Assembly: GCF_024199945.1 (NCBI RefSeq)
Contig: NZ_JANADP010000001.1
Coordinates: forward strand, 1,054,001-1,118,000
DNA from: Bradyrhizobium sp. CCGUVB4N
GTDB taxonomy: Bacteria > Pseudomonadota > Alphaproteobacteria > Rhizobiales > Xanthobacteraceae
DNA: 64,000 nt
Direction: 5' to 3'
Positions 18,196-25,746 of the stretch are shown piece after piece. Both the position numbers and the translations under genes were made by a program. Within the stretch, counting starts at the first letter, position 1. Each line of letters begins with the position of its first letter. Under the pieces are notes generated by a model. The model did not search any database. It was not told where the DNA came from and worked only from the letters and a program-made list of their open reading frames with translations.

Positions 18196-18639
18196 ATGCG
18201 GCGAACGAAGCAAGCTTCGAAAAAAGTTCGGATGACCAAAGCTGCAGTGCCGGCCCTCGGAGTAGCCGGGCTGACTTTTTCGCTGGCAGGCAGCGCATAT
18301 GCGACAGCCGCAGTTCCGGCAGGCGACGCGCCGCAAAGGCTGAACGTCATGCCTGGCCAGTTTACCCAGCTCAGCGAGGAAGAACTCGCCGATGTCAGCC
18401 TTGCCACTTTCCATCTCGCCAGCGATGAGAAAACCTTGAGCGGCATCCTGCTCGCGCGGGGATGCGGTGGCTGTCGTGGCTGCGGCGGTTGTCGCGGCTG
18501 CGGTGGTTGCAGAGGCTGCGCGGGCTGCAGAGCCTGCCGCTGCGGCGTCGGTTGTGGCGTTGGCATTGGCTGTGCCGTTGTTGCGCCGATCGCATGCACC
18601 GGGTGCTGCGCATCGTGGGGCCGCTGCCGCTGGTGCTAG
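18196..18639 (+). CDS. Cys/Gly-repeat RiPP precursor (TOMM/LAP type)
   Basis: Peptide of 147 residues. The leader (about 1-88) has a basic start (MRRTKQASKKVRMTK), a hydrophobic signal-like segment ending GSAYATA, and the acidic helix QLSEEELADVSLATFHL, which resembles Nif11/NHLP-type leaders. The core (about 89-147) carries 17 cysteines, mostly in GC-GGC-RGC triplets, then a tail with C-T-G-C-C and R-W-C. Start ATG 18196 has GGAGG 8 bases upstream. Two modification genes follow on the same strand (E1-like/YcaO and SagB-type), so thiazole/thiazoline formation on the cysteines is expected. The alternative, a metal-binding protein, is less likely given the neighbours. Confidence 0.85.
   Translation: MRRTKQASKKVRMTKAAVPALGVAGLTFSLAGSAYATAAVPAGDAPQRLNVMPGQFTQLSEEELADVSLATFHLASDEKTLSGILLARGCGGCRGCGGCRGCGGCRGCAGCRACRCGVGCGVGIGCAVVAPIACTGCCASWGRCRWC
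18463..18534 (+). repeat. Four tandem 18-base units coding the Cys core
   Basis: Four consecutive 18-base units starting TGCGG(T/C)GG at 18463, 18481, 18499 and 18517, each coding C-x-x-C-x-x. The first three keep C-G-G-C-R-G; the fourth is C-A-G-C-R-A. Differences are mainly at third positions (GGC/GGT, CGT/CGC/AGA), showing that the peptide rather than the DNA is conserved. Confidence 0.85.
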
Positions 18640-18684
18640 GCGTTGGCGCTCCCTGACGGGACATCGACAGGTCGCGATTTCATT

Positions 18685-18708
18685 GGCCGGGCTCGCAAGG
18701 ACCCGGCC
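18685..18708 (+). terminator. Hairpin between precursor and modification genes
   Basis: GGCCGGG / CCCGGCC, a perfect 7-bp stem with a 10-base loop. It is followed by a weak T run (CTTTG). It could act as a partial terminator giving more precursor than enzyme transcript. The 232 bases between the precursor stop and the YcaO gene hold no other convincing gene. Confidence 0.4.
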
Positions 18709-18871
18709 ACTTTGCTGCGTGCGTCAGGGCGTTCGCGTCATGCGGTCCGTCCGCTTGCCGATGGCGAGCGAGTATGTTCCAACTCATGCAGAGAAGGTCG
18801 GTGCCCGCGCGAAGCGTTCGTCGCGTGACGGCAATCGGAAATGACGGGAACAGGATCAGCGTGCTGCCCCG

Positions 18872-21112
18872 ATGACAGTCGAGCGAAAGAGCCGCACCGC
18901 GAAGCAAACCCGCAAGGACATTTTGCGATTCGCGCCAAACTTCACCGCCTATCTGCTTCCTCCCAACGCGGTCTGTCTCTATTCCGAGGCCCGCAAGTTC
19001 TTTTTGCACGGCGACCTCTATTGTGAGTTGGCGCGTGCGATCGGAAAGAACGGCAAGGCTGCGTCCGAGCTCATCCGTGAGCTATCGAAGCGTTTTCCCG
19101 TTGCCGAGATCGAAGAGGCGATCAGGCGATTGCTGGAGCGCCGATACGTCGTCAGCGGAGCATCGCATGGCGGCGTCGTTGACGGATATTGGGCAAGCCT
19201 CGGCCTGCCCCCCGACATCGCGGAAGAGAATCTCCGCAACTGGCCGGTGCGGGTGGAATCGATCGATGTCAAAGGCGCGGGCGAGCTAAGCGCGGCTTTG
19301 AGCAAGCTTGGGGTTCAGATCGCCAAGCGATCGCCCCGGCTCGTCGTCACACTCGTGAACGACTATCTCGATCGGCAACTCTCCGAGGTGAACGAGAAGC
19401 GCGTGGCTGACGGGGCGCCCTGGCTGCTGGTGCAGCCATCAGGCGTGTTTCCGCTGGTGGGGCCCGTGTTCAAGCCGGGCGAGAGCGCCTGCTGGACTTG
19501 CCTGCACGATCGCATGATCCGCAATCGCGAGATCAAGGGATTCCTCGACCGCGGAGCCGCGCAGGCCGTCGCCGTGTCGCCGCTCGTCAGCGGCACCGTC
19601 GGACAGACCGCGATCCACTTTGCCGCGGTTGAAATCGCCAAGGCGATCGCCTCCGGATTTCGCACCGATCTCAGCGATCACATCGCAAGCTTCGACCTGA
19701 CCGGGGCTGTCATCGCCAAGCACTACGTCGCGAAGCGTCCGCAATGTTCGGCCTGCGGCAGCAAGAAGCTCCGGAATCCACGACGAGCGGCGGTGCCGAT
19801 CGAGATCGCCGAAGGCAGAAAGCTCGTCATGACCAGCGGTGGGTACCGCACCGTGACGTCGCGCGCCACGGTGGCGAGATTTCGCAAACACGTCAGTCCG
19901 CTGACCGGCGTGGTGTCGCGGCTCGAGCGGATCGAAGCCGATCTGCCGATGAACACCAATTTCTTCGCGCACCACAATTTCTCCGCGCCGGCCTGGAACG
20001 TCGACCAGCTCAGGTCCGGCCTGAGCGGGGGCAGCTTTGGCAAGGGGTCCACGGCCGAGCAGGGCGAGGCCAGCGCGCTGATGGAGGCGATCGAGCGCTA
20101 CTCGGGCATTTTCCAGGGTGACGAGATCAGGGCGACGCGCCGCTTTGCCGATTTCGCGCCCGGTGATGCGCTTCTTCCCAACGACGTCCAGTTCTTCAGC
20201 GATGCGCAGTTTCAAAACAGGCATGTCCCGCTGCCTGACGATTCGCATCCGGTTCCCGAGCCGTTCGATCCCGCGAGCAGGACCGAATGGTCGCCGGTTT
20301 GGTCGCTGCGCGACAAGCGCTTCAAATATCTCCCGACCGGCCTGCTGTATTTCTTCTATGGCGGCTTCCACACCGATTCCAACGGATGCGCGGCCGGCAA
20401 CACCCGCGAAGAGGCCATTGTCCAAGGCTTCCTCGAACTGGTCGAACGCGATGCCTATGCGATCTGGTGGTACAACCGCGTGCAGCGCGCCGAGCTTGAT
20501 TTGACGCAGTTCGAGGATTCCTACGTGCGGGATCTTCAGCGTCAGTTTGCCGATGCGGGGCGGCGGCTCTGGGTGCTCGACATCACCAGCGATCTCGGCA
20601 TTCCTTCTTACGTCGCGATCATGCACTGGATGCAGAATGGGCACGAGAATATCGAGTTCGGATCCGGTTCGCATTTCGATCGCCGCATCGCGCTGTTGCG
20701 TTCCCTCACCGAGCTGACCCAGTTCATGTCGATAGGCATGATGAGCGGTGGAAGCGGCGAGAAGCCGTCCCTCGACGGTGTTACGCCGCTGCGGCTGGAC
20801 GATTATCCGTTCCTGATCCCCAGCGACAATCCCGTTCTGCCGCCTGCCCCCGGCCTCGAGGTCCATGACAATACCCGCCACCAGGTCAACGCCTGCGTCG
20901 AGATCGCAACGCGTGCAGGTTACGACTTCCTCGTGCTCGACCAGACGCGGCCCGATGTCGAGGTCCCCGTCGTCAGGGTGCTCGTTCCGGGCCTGCGGCA
21001 TTTCTATCGCCGCTTTGGGCCAGGCCGGCTTTACGATGTGCCGGTCAAGCTGGGGCTGCTGGATCGTCCGCGGCTGGAAAGCGAACTGACTCCGTTCCTG
21101 CCACACACCTGA
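18872..21112 (+). CDS. Fused TOMM cyclodehydratase (E1-like + YcaO)
   Basis: Protein of 746 residues that would bind the precursor leader and convert core Cys to azolines with ATP. The N-terminal half is an E1/ThiF-like leader-binding partner domain, with the zinc tetrathiolate as CWTC (about 206-209) and CSAC (about 291-294). The C-terminal half is a YcaO domain: GSFGKGSTAEQGEASALMEAIERYSG, AGNTREEAIVQGFLELVERDAYAIWW, and the late DFLVLDQTRPDVEVPVVRV. It ends ESELTPFLPHT, only partly like the Pro-rich tail of azoline-forming YcaO proteins. The ATG at 18872 gives MTVERKSRTAKQTRKD; no strong ribosome site is seen. The SagB-type gene follows after 12 bases. Confidence 0.92.
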   Translation: MTVERKSRTAKQTRKDILRFAPNFTAYLLPPNAVCLYSEARKFFLHGDLYCELARAIGKNGKAASELIRELSKRFPVAEIEEAIRRLLERRYVVSGASHGGVVDGYWASLGLPPDIAEENLRNWPVRVESIDVKGAGELSAALSKLGVQIAKRSPRLVVTLVNDYLDRQLSEVNEKRVADGAPWLLVQPSGVFPLVGPVFKPGESACWTCLHDRMIRNREIKGFLDRGAAQAVAVSPLVSGTVGQTAIHFAAVEIAKAIASGFRTDLSDHIASFDLTGAVIAKHYVAKRPQCSACGSKKLRNPRRAAVPIEIAEGRKLVMTSGGYRTVTSRATVARFRKHVSPLTGVVSRLERIEADLPMNTNFFAHHNFSAPAWNVDQLRSGLSGGSFGKGSTAEQGEASALMEAIERYSGIFQGDEIRATRRFADFAPGDALLPNDVQFFSDAQFQNRHVPLPDDSHPVPEPFDPASRTEWSPVWSLRDKRFKYLPTGLLYFFYGGFHTDSNGCAAGNTREEAIVQGFLELVERDAYAIWWYNRVQRAELDLTQFEDSYVRDLQRQFADAGRRLWVLDITSDLGIPSYVAIMHWMQNGHENIEFGSGSHFDRRIALLRSLTELTQFMSIGMMSGGSGEKPSLDGVTPLRLDDYPFLIPSDNPVLPPAPGLEVHDNTRHQVNACVEIATRAGYDFLVLDQTRPDVEVPVVRVLVPGLRHFYRRFGPGRLYDVPVKLGLLDRPRLESELTPFLPHT

Positions 21113-21124
21113 GGGCTGGCCTCG

Positions 21125-22582
21125 TTGCGCGCTCCCCGGAAAAAGCCGACCAGGACGAGCGCACCGATCATCGCCGCGCGACTGAACGGCCGTTTCTCCT
21201 TTCAAATGCAGGCCGATGGAAGCATCGCCGCCGTCTCGGCCGACTATTCGGTCAGTCTCGGGCAATTCGGCATGGCGGCGATCGACCGTGCCGGACATCT
21301 CGTCACCGGCCTGCCGCTCACCGCCCTTGCCGGCAAGAGCGCGCCGGCCAAGCAGCTTCACGCGCTGGTGCAGCGACTGGCGCGGCACGGGCTGCTCGAC
21401 TATCGCCTGTACTCTCCGCATGATGCGCAAGATCTCGTGGTCATCGAGCCGCAGGTCGCCGAATACTGGCCGGAGCGCGCAAAGCTTTCGAGCGGCGATA
21501 CGATCGTGTTGTCACGCTTCGCCTATCTGCGCCGGCGCGGGAACGAGATGGTGCTGGAATCGCCGCGCGCTGGCGCGTTATTCCGGATTTGCGATCCCGC
21601 CATCGCCGCGACGTTGGCTCGCTTGTCGCAGCCTCACAAGGTCAACGCGCTTCGCAAGCAAGTGGCTTCCCTGAACTCCGATCTGCTCGCCTTGCTGCTC
21701 GATAGCCGGATGCTGATCAAGCTCGGGGCGAAGGACGGCGACGGCACGCGAATGAGCGAAGGGGATGGCAATCTCGTGCTCTGGGATTTCCACGACCTGA
21801 TGTTTCACACCCGGAGCACGGAGGGCCGCCATGCCGATCCGGTCGGTGGCGCCTACGCCTATGCAGGCGCCGTTCCGCCGCTGCCCGCAGTGCGCCCGCT
21901 CTGGCCCGGCAGGAAAATCTCCCTCGGCCAGCCGGCCAAGCCGGAGGCGGTGTCGCCTTTCGCAAGACTGTTGCGCGAGCGCCATTCGACACGGGATTTC
22001 GACGACCAGCATCCGGTCACGCTCGTCGAGCTCGCGCAGTTTCTCGGCACCACCGCCCGCGTGCTGTCGGAATGGAAGAGCGGCGCCGATTTCGACGAGG
22101 GCGTTGAGGTCACCTACAGTTCGAGGCCGTATCCGGCGGCAGGCAGCGCATATGAGCTTGAATTGTACCTGGCGGTCTCGAACTGCGAGGGGCTGGCTCC
22201 CGGACTTTATCATTACGACGCCGGCGGCCACGTGCTGGTTGCGATCGACGCCGCTGCCCAGCACCTGCGGGCCCTTTCAATGGCCGCCGAGTTTGCCATG
22301 GGCGCGTCCGGTCCGCCGCAAGTCCTGATCACGATCGCCGCGCGTTTCGGACGGATCTCCTGGAAATACTCCTCGATCGCCTATTCGCTGATTCTGAAGG
22401 ACGTCGGCAGCCTGATCCAGACATTCTACCTGGCGGCGACCGATATGGGCCTCGGCGGCTGCGCCATCGGCACCAGCAACATCGAACAGTTTGCAAAGAT
22501 GACGGGGCTCGCATTCGATGTCGAAGGCCCGGTCGGCCAGTTCGCACTCGGACGCGGTAGCAAACCGCACGGCGCGGGCTAG
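21125..22582 (+). CDS. SagB-type azoline dehydrogenase
   Basis: Protein of 485 residues in the SagB/ThcOx nitroreductase family, which uses FMN to oxidise azolines to azoles. The C-terminal flavoprotein domain begins with LLRERHSTRDFDD (about 281-293). It continues with SRPYPAAGSAYELELYL (substrate/flavin face), ISWKYSSIAYSLILKDVGSLIQTFYLAATDMGLGGCAIG and a terminal GPVGQFALGRG. An N-terminal extension of about 250 residues is typical of longer SagB-type enzymes and may contact the substrate. The start is TTG at 21125, 12 bases after the cyclodehydratase stop, indicating one transcript. It completes a minimal three-gene azole-forming cluster. Confidence 0.9.
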   Translation: MRAPRKKPTRTSAPIIAARLNGRFSFQMQADGSIAAVSADYSVSLGQFGMAAIDRAGHLVTGLPLTALAGKSAPAKQLHALVQRLARHGLLDYRLYSPHDAQDLVVIEPQVAEYWPERAKLSSGDTIVLSRFAYLRRRGNEMVLESPRAGALFRICDPAIAATLARLSQPHKVNALRKQVASLNSDLLALLLDSRMLIKLGAKDGDGTRMSEGDGNLVLWDFHDLMFHTRSTEGRHADPVGGAYAYAGAVPPLPAVRPLWPGRKISLGQPAKPEAVSPFARLLRERHSTRDFDDQHPVTLVELAQFLGTTARVLSEWKSGADFDEGVEVTYSSRPYPAAGSAYELELYLAVSNCEGLAPGLYHYDAGGHVLVAIDAAAQHLRALSMAAEFAMGASGPPQVLITIAARFGRISWKYSSIAYSLILKDVGSLIQTFYLAATDMGLGGCAIGTSNIEQFAKMTGLAFDVEGPVGQFALGRGSKPHGAG

Positions 22583-22730
22583 TCGGATATCTCCGGATGT
22601 CGCCGGCGCAAACCGTAAGGGAGGTTCACCTTCGCCACGGCTGCGGCGGGACAGCCTTCGCTGCTTCGCCGGATCGGCCTTTGTGCGGCGTGGTTCGCGG
22701 TCCGTCTTCGCCAAGAGGCTTCGCCGGACA

Positions 22731-22787
22731 CGCTTCGCCCGTTCGGCCTTGCGTGGCTGCGCCACGCGAAGCCCAACGGGCGAAGCG
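22731..22787. repeat. Inverted repeat next to the tRNA scar
   Basis: CGCTTCGCCCGTT (22731-22743) and AACGGGCGAAGCG (22775-22787) are perfect reverse complements, with a further inner stem GCGTGG/CCACGC. It directly abuts the tRNA-Leu 3' end scar. On the minus strand it would sit where the terminator of the ancestral tRNA gene is expected. It may equally be one of the dispersed GC-rich palindromes of this genus; the preceding 150 bases are similarly rich in CTTCGCC motifs. Confidence 0.65.
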
Positions 22788-22802
22788 TGGTGCCCCTGGC
22801 CG
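22788..22802 (-). other. Attachment-site scar: 3' end of tRNA-Leu(CAA)
   Basis: On the minus strand these 15 bases read CGGCCAGGGGCACCA, which matches what I recall as the 3' end of the alphaproteobacterial tRNA-Leu(CAA) gene. The match stops sharply: the T-arm that should precede it is replaced by AT-richer DNA. This is the expected scar of an integrative element that used the tRNA gene as target. The flank at lower coordinates would be the original downstream chromosome, the island would lie at higher coordinates, and the intact tRNA gene would be at the far end outside the window. Confidence 0.65.
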
Positions 22803-23302
22803 ATAACAGCATAGTGCAGTAATTTGTTGAATTTAAAATGGATTTTTTCGTCGATTGTTGCCGATACCGACAGAAATACCGACAAGCTGATGTGCTGTCT
22901 TAGCTTGAAAAAATACTTTCAGCGGGTCCTTGGAAGCAGTCCTTGGAAGCAGGGCAGGCCCATGCCGCAATGTCCCAACCGGAATCGAACCTCAGCCGTG
23001 ACGAGAATTAGTATGCGGGGTGGGGCAGGGCTTCGGGCCAACACTGTTGCGTTGCGCGAGACCGAGCCAAAAGCGCCTGATCGCGCGCCGCTGAACTGGA
23101 CGTCCAACGACCAAGGCGTGCCAAAGTCAGATGGCGTACAATGTCTGACGAGACAATTTAAAAAGACGCAGCGGATTGTGGGCTGCAATATTGGCACCGC
23201 CGGCGACCACTACGAGATTGCGCTCGATCGTGTCGACCCTACTCAACGAGGAGGGCCCGCTCGACGGCGATTTACCGCCGCATCCTACGCAGATCGGCGG
23301 GC
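22803..23302. other. Gene-poor island edge
   Basis: About 500 bases with no convincing gene. The composition is more AT-rich at 22810-22930 than the flanks. A perfect 13-base tandem duplication (TCCTTGGAAGCAG) lies at 22927-22952. A T-arm-like segment (CCGGAATCGAACC, 22979-22991) is identical to the tRNA-Leu T-arm as I recall it, but nothing around it folds into a tRNA. No integrase gene is present here, although one would be expected next to the scar. Confidence 0.5.
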
Positions 23303-23512
23303 CTAATTTGCTCTCGTTTCGACCCTCGGCAGCGAAGCGTGATATTTGTCGACGCTGTCGAGGTCTATCATGGTTTTGCCTCCCATCTTGTAGGCCCTAA
23401 TCCTGGCGTCGCCGATCAGCTCATAAGCCTTAGTCCTTCCGAATTTGCCATAGCGGCAGCCGTCCTTGAACTCGACGAGCCGGCGCCGGTTGTTCTTTTC
23501 ATTCTCAACCAT
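23303..23512 (-). CDS. Excisionase-like HTH protein
   Basis: Small protein of about 69 residues from the ATG at 23512 (MVENEKNNRRRLVEFKDGCRYGKF). Its centre, GRTKAYELIGDARIRAYKMGGKTMIDLDSVDKYHASLP, has the winged-helix layout of AlpA/Xis-type excisionases: a recognition helix after S/GRTxxYxLI, a wing with K-x-G-x-K-T-x-I and a closing helix DSVDKYxxSLP. An upstream in-frame ATG at 23584 would add 24 unusual residues. It suggests the island once carried its own integrase/excisionase module. It could instead be a small regulator. Confidence 0.65.
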   Translation of the reverse strand: MVENEKNNRRRLVEFKDGCRYGKFGRTKAYELIGDARIRAYKMGGKTMIDLDSVDKYHASLPRVETRAN

Positions 23513-23857
23513 GATTCCCGCATTTGCTTCGATGATCTCCACGAGAATAAAATAAAGCAGCTCTGAACAAGAAAGGATGTTCATGGCGCGACCTGCGTAC
23601 CCTGGCGTACAAATCGGACGGACGCGGAAGCGCTGTTGCTAGGACGTGCCTGCCATTCCCAGTGCTCAGTTGGGCCTCCTTGGGCAACGCCCGGTGCAAC
23701 AGAACTATTCAAACCCATCGCTTTGCGATGTCGATCGTGGAAGCGACAGGAAGCAAGTCGTAGCGCAGAGTGAACAGTTGCGATGTAACGACGCAATCGT
23801 GATCAAAGCTTTGCAACACTGGTCGCTGCGCCGGTGCGCAGACATCCGATTGAGCCA

Positions 23858-24871
23858 ATGAAAAAACTGAACCCTCAACGCCTGCAGGTAGGCGATATCA
23901 TCCTGACGTCGGGCCCGGGCAAGGTGAGCAAAGCCGTCCGGCGCATGACCAAGAGCGAGATTTCTCACGCGATGGTCTACGTCCAACACTCCTCGCTCAT
24001 CGACGCAACGGCTCATGGCGTCCATTCCAGCAACCTGCAACGGCTCTTCCTGGAAGACGACGCCATCGTCGTCGCCTTGCGGCATCGAACGCCGTTGAGT
24101 GAAGAGGTGATCCGGCAAGTCACCGATTTCGTCAGAGCAGCCACCGGGACCGAATACTCCAAGAAAGAGGCGATGGCCGTTGTCGCACGCACGATGCGGC
24201 GCGCCGGAAGTCGCAAGCAATTCTGTTCGCGGCTCGCCGCCCAGGCCTATGCTTTCGCTGGGATTAGCTTGGTTCCGGATCCCGACTACTGTAGCCCTGA
24301 AGACCTTCGCACCAGCACGCACCTCGTCGAAATTCCCGACGTGGAGCTGCCTGCGTCTAATCAGGAGGTAGCCTTCTGGGAAGCGAGAGCGAACACGCTG
24401 GTGGCGATGTCTGAGGCGACGAATGCGGTTCTTAAAGCCGCTCGCAAGCGGTCCGACAGCATTCAAAGCCTCAACGACATCATCGGCTATTTGCTGGCCC
24501 ATCCCGAGGAGGATCGGCACCTTCGCCGGGCTTACGAGAGATCGGGATATTTGACGGTTTGGCAGCTCGAACTCGCCAAAAGCGGCTGGCAATACCATCT
24601 GGAGCTGATGCGGGCGGCAATCGAGCGCGACCCGGCCGGCGCGCCCTCAATGGAGGAGTATTGCCGAGAATTGCTGGGGGATCCGGAGGGCGGGCGGCGG
24701 TTCGAGATCAACTATTTGGGCTATCTGGAGCTTGCGAACCGGACCGGACTGAGCACGTTTCGAGTGCTGGCCGAACTCTATGCGCGACTTATGGCCCTGC
24801 ACCAAATGCGGGTTGAGGCGGCACGGGCGTGGCTCGCGGAAAATGCCGGGAACCGCCAAAAACCTGGGTAA
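23858..24871 (+). CDS. YiiX/NlpC-P60-like cysteine hydrolase
   Basis: Protein of about 337 residues whose first half looks like a permuted papain-like (YiiX/YebB) hydrolase: VGDIILTSGPGKVSKAVRRM, the histidine in EISHAMVYVQHSSLIDAT, and the cysteine in RKQFCSRLAAQAYAFAG. In this fold the conserved H and C form the catalytic pair and act on amide or thioester bonds. The second half (about 180-337) is helical and unrecognised. The ATG at 23858 is preferred; an in-frame GTG at 23834 would add 8 residues. It stands alone, 95 bases before the AbiEi gene, and may belong to the same defence island. Confidence 0.7.
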   Translation: MKKLNPQRLQVGDIILTSGPGKVSKAVRRMTKSEISHAMVYVQHSSLIDATAHGVHSSNLQRLFLEDDAIVVALRHRTPLSEEVIRQVTDFVRAATGTEYSKKEAMAVVARTMRRAGSRKQFCSRLAAQAYAFAGISLVPDPDYCSPEDLRTSTHLVEIPDVELPASNQEVAFWEARANTLVAMSEATNAVLKAARKRSDSIQSLNDIIGYLLAHPEEDRHLRRAYERSGYLTVWQLELAKSGWQYHLELMRAAIERDPAGAPSMEEYCRELLGDPEGGRRFEINYLGYLELANRTGLSTFRVLAELYARLMALHQMRVEAARAWLAENAGNRQKPG

Positions 24872-24966
24872 TTTCAGCTGGTTCAATTTAGTTGTCCGAA
24901 TTTTGTATACATATTTCGGACGACTAATTTTGTGTTAAGTCCGAAAAAGCTATACATTTTTCGGAC
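24872..24966 (+). promoter_or_regulatory. Twin 28-bp palindromic operators and promoter of the defence operon
   Basis: Two near-identical imperfect palindromes, 24894-24921 and 24939-24966, both begin GTCCGAA, contain TATACAT and end TTTCGGAC. Their starts are 45 bases apart, about four helical turns. The second ends on the base before the ATG at 24967. TATACAT at 24951-24957 is a good -10 element that would start transcription within a few bases of the ATG, so the first mRNA may be leaderless; no ribosome site is visible. AbiEi-type antitoxins autoregulate by binding such paired repeats. Confidence 0.8.
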
Positions 24967-25746
24967 ATGACCGAAGACTCACCCGATCTGAAGGCTGCAA
25001 TCCTGGAGCGAATCCGGGCCGATGTGCCACGCAAGGTTTGGACGCCAACCGACTTCGTCGACCTCGCCTCCCGGGACGCCGTCGATAAGACGTTGCAGCG
25101 GCTGACCAACGCCAAAAACCTGAGAAGGGTTGACCGCGGGCTCTATGATCAGCTCGGTTTCAACAGGCTGACCCAGCAGCTCAACCCGCCCGATCCTCGC
25201 TCCGTCATCGACGCCGTCGGTCGGCGCGACCAAGCCCGGATGCTCGTCGACGGCATGACCGCCGCCAACGATCTTGGCCTGACCGACGCCGTGCCGGCCA
25301 AAATTGTGGTCCATACCGACGCGCGCAAACAACCGATCAAGCTTGGCAATGTCACCATCACTTTCCGTCTAACCGCAGCCAGCAAGCTGTTTTGGGCCGG
25401 CCGGCCGGCCATGCGCGTCATCCAGGCACTTCACTGGTTGCGTGATCTCCTGGCCCGTGAAGGCGAGAGTGATCGGGTTAAACAGAAGCTAGCCAAGCTC
25501 TTCGACGACCCGTCGGCAGGGCCGCCGCTCAAGGCCGATATCGACGCCGGCAAGACCGCGCTTCCGACCTGGATGTGGGGGTTCCTCAAGCCGCTGATAG
25601 AAGGTGACACCAATGTCCAAGATCGGCATGTCGATGCTAACCATGCCGCCGATGATGATGATCATCTCGCCGCCGGCACCCGGCCCAGGGACGACTCAAC
25701 AAACAAGGTGCAATCAGCCAAGCGCGTCAGGGGCGAGAAAACATGA
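24967..25746 (+). CDS. abiEi: AbiEi-type antitoxin / regulator (DUF6088-like)
   Basis: Protein of 259 residues. The N-terminal winged helix (VWTPTDFVDLASRDAVDKTLQRLTNAKNLRRVDRGLY, about 25-60) is that of type IV antitoxin AbiEi. The central domain (NDLGLTDAVPAKIVVHTDARKQPIKLGNVTITFRLT) is the AbiEi antitoxin domain. It should repress its own promoter through the twin palindromes just upstream and neutralise the AbiEii toxin without binding it. The C-terminal 50 residues are low-complexity (DANHAADDDDHLAAGTRP) and unusual. It overlaps the toxin gene by 4 bases (ATGA). Confidence 0.88.
   Translation: MTEDSPDLKAAILERIRADVPRKVWTPTDFVDLASRDAVDKTLQRLTNAKNLRRVDRGLYDQLGFNRLTQQLNPPDPRSVIDAVGRRDQARMLVDGMTAANDLGLTDAVPAKIVVHTDARKQPIKLGNVTITFRLTAASKLFWAGRPAMRVIQALHWLRDLLAREGESDRVKQKLAKLFDDPSAGPPLKADIDAGKTALPTWMWGFLKPLIEGDTNVQDRHVDANHAADDDDHLAAGTRPRDDSTNKVQSAKRVRGEKT

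Noticed and set aside
18463..18534. Tandem repeats as a CRISPR array or minisatellite
   Set aside because: The 18-base units are contiguous with no spacers, vary at third codon positions and are in frame in the RiPP precursor, so they are coding repeats.
18643..18828. A 61-codon frame between the precursor and the YcaO gene as a second precursor
   Set aside because: It overlaps the hairpin and has no Cys core, leader motif or ribosome site; nothing supports translation.
22979..22991. tRNA T-arm-like segment in the island edge
   Set aside because: Only 13 bases match; no acceptor, D-arm or anticodon arm can be built around it. It may be a scrap of the target tRNA, but no gene is called.
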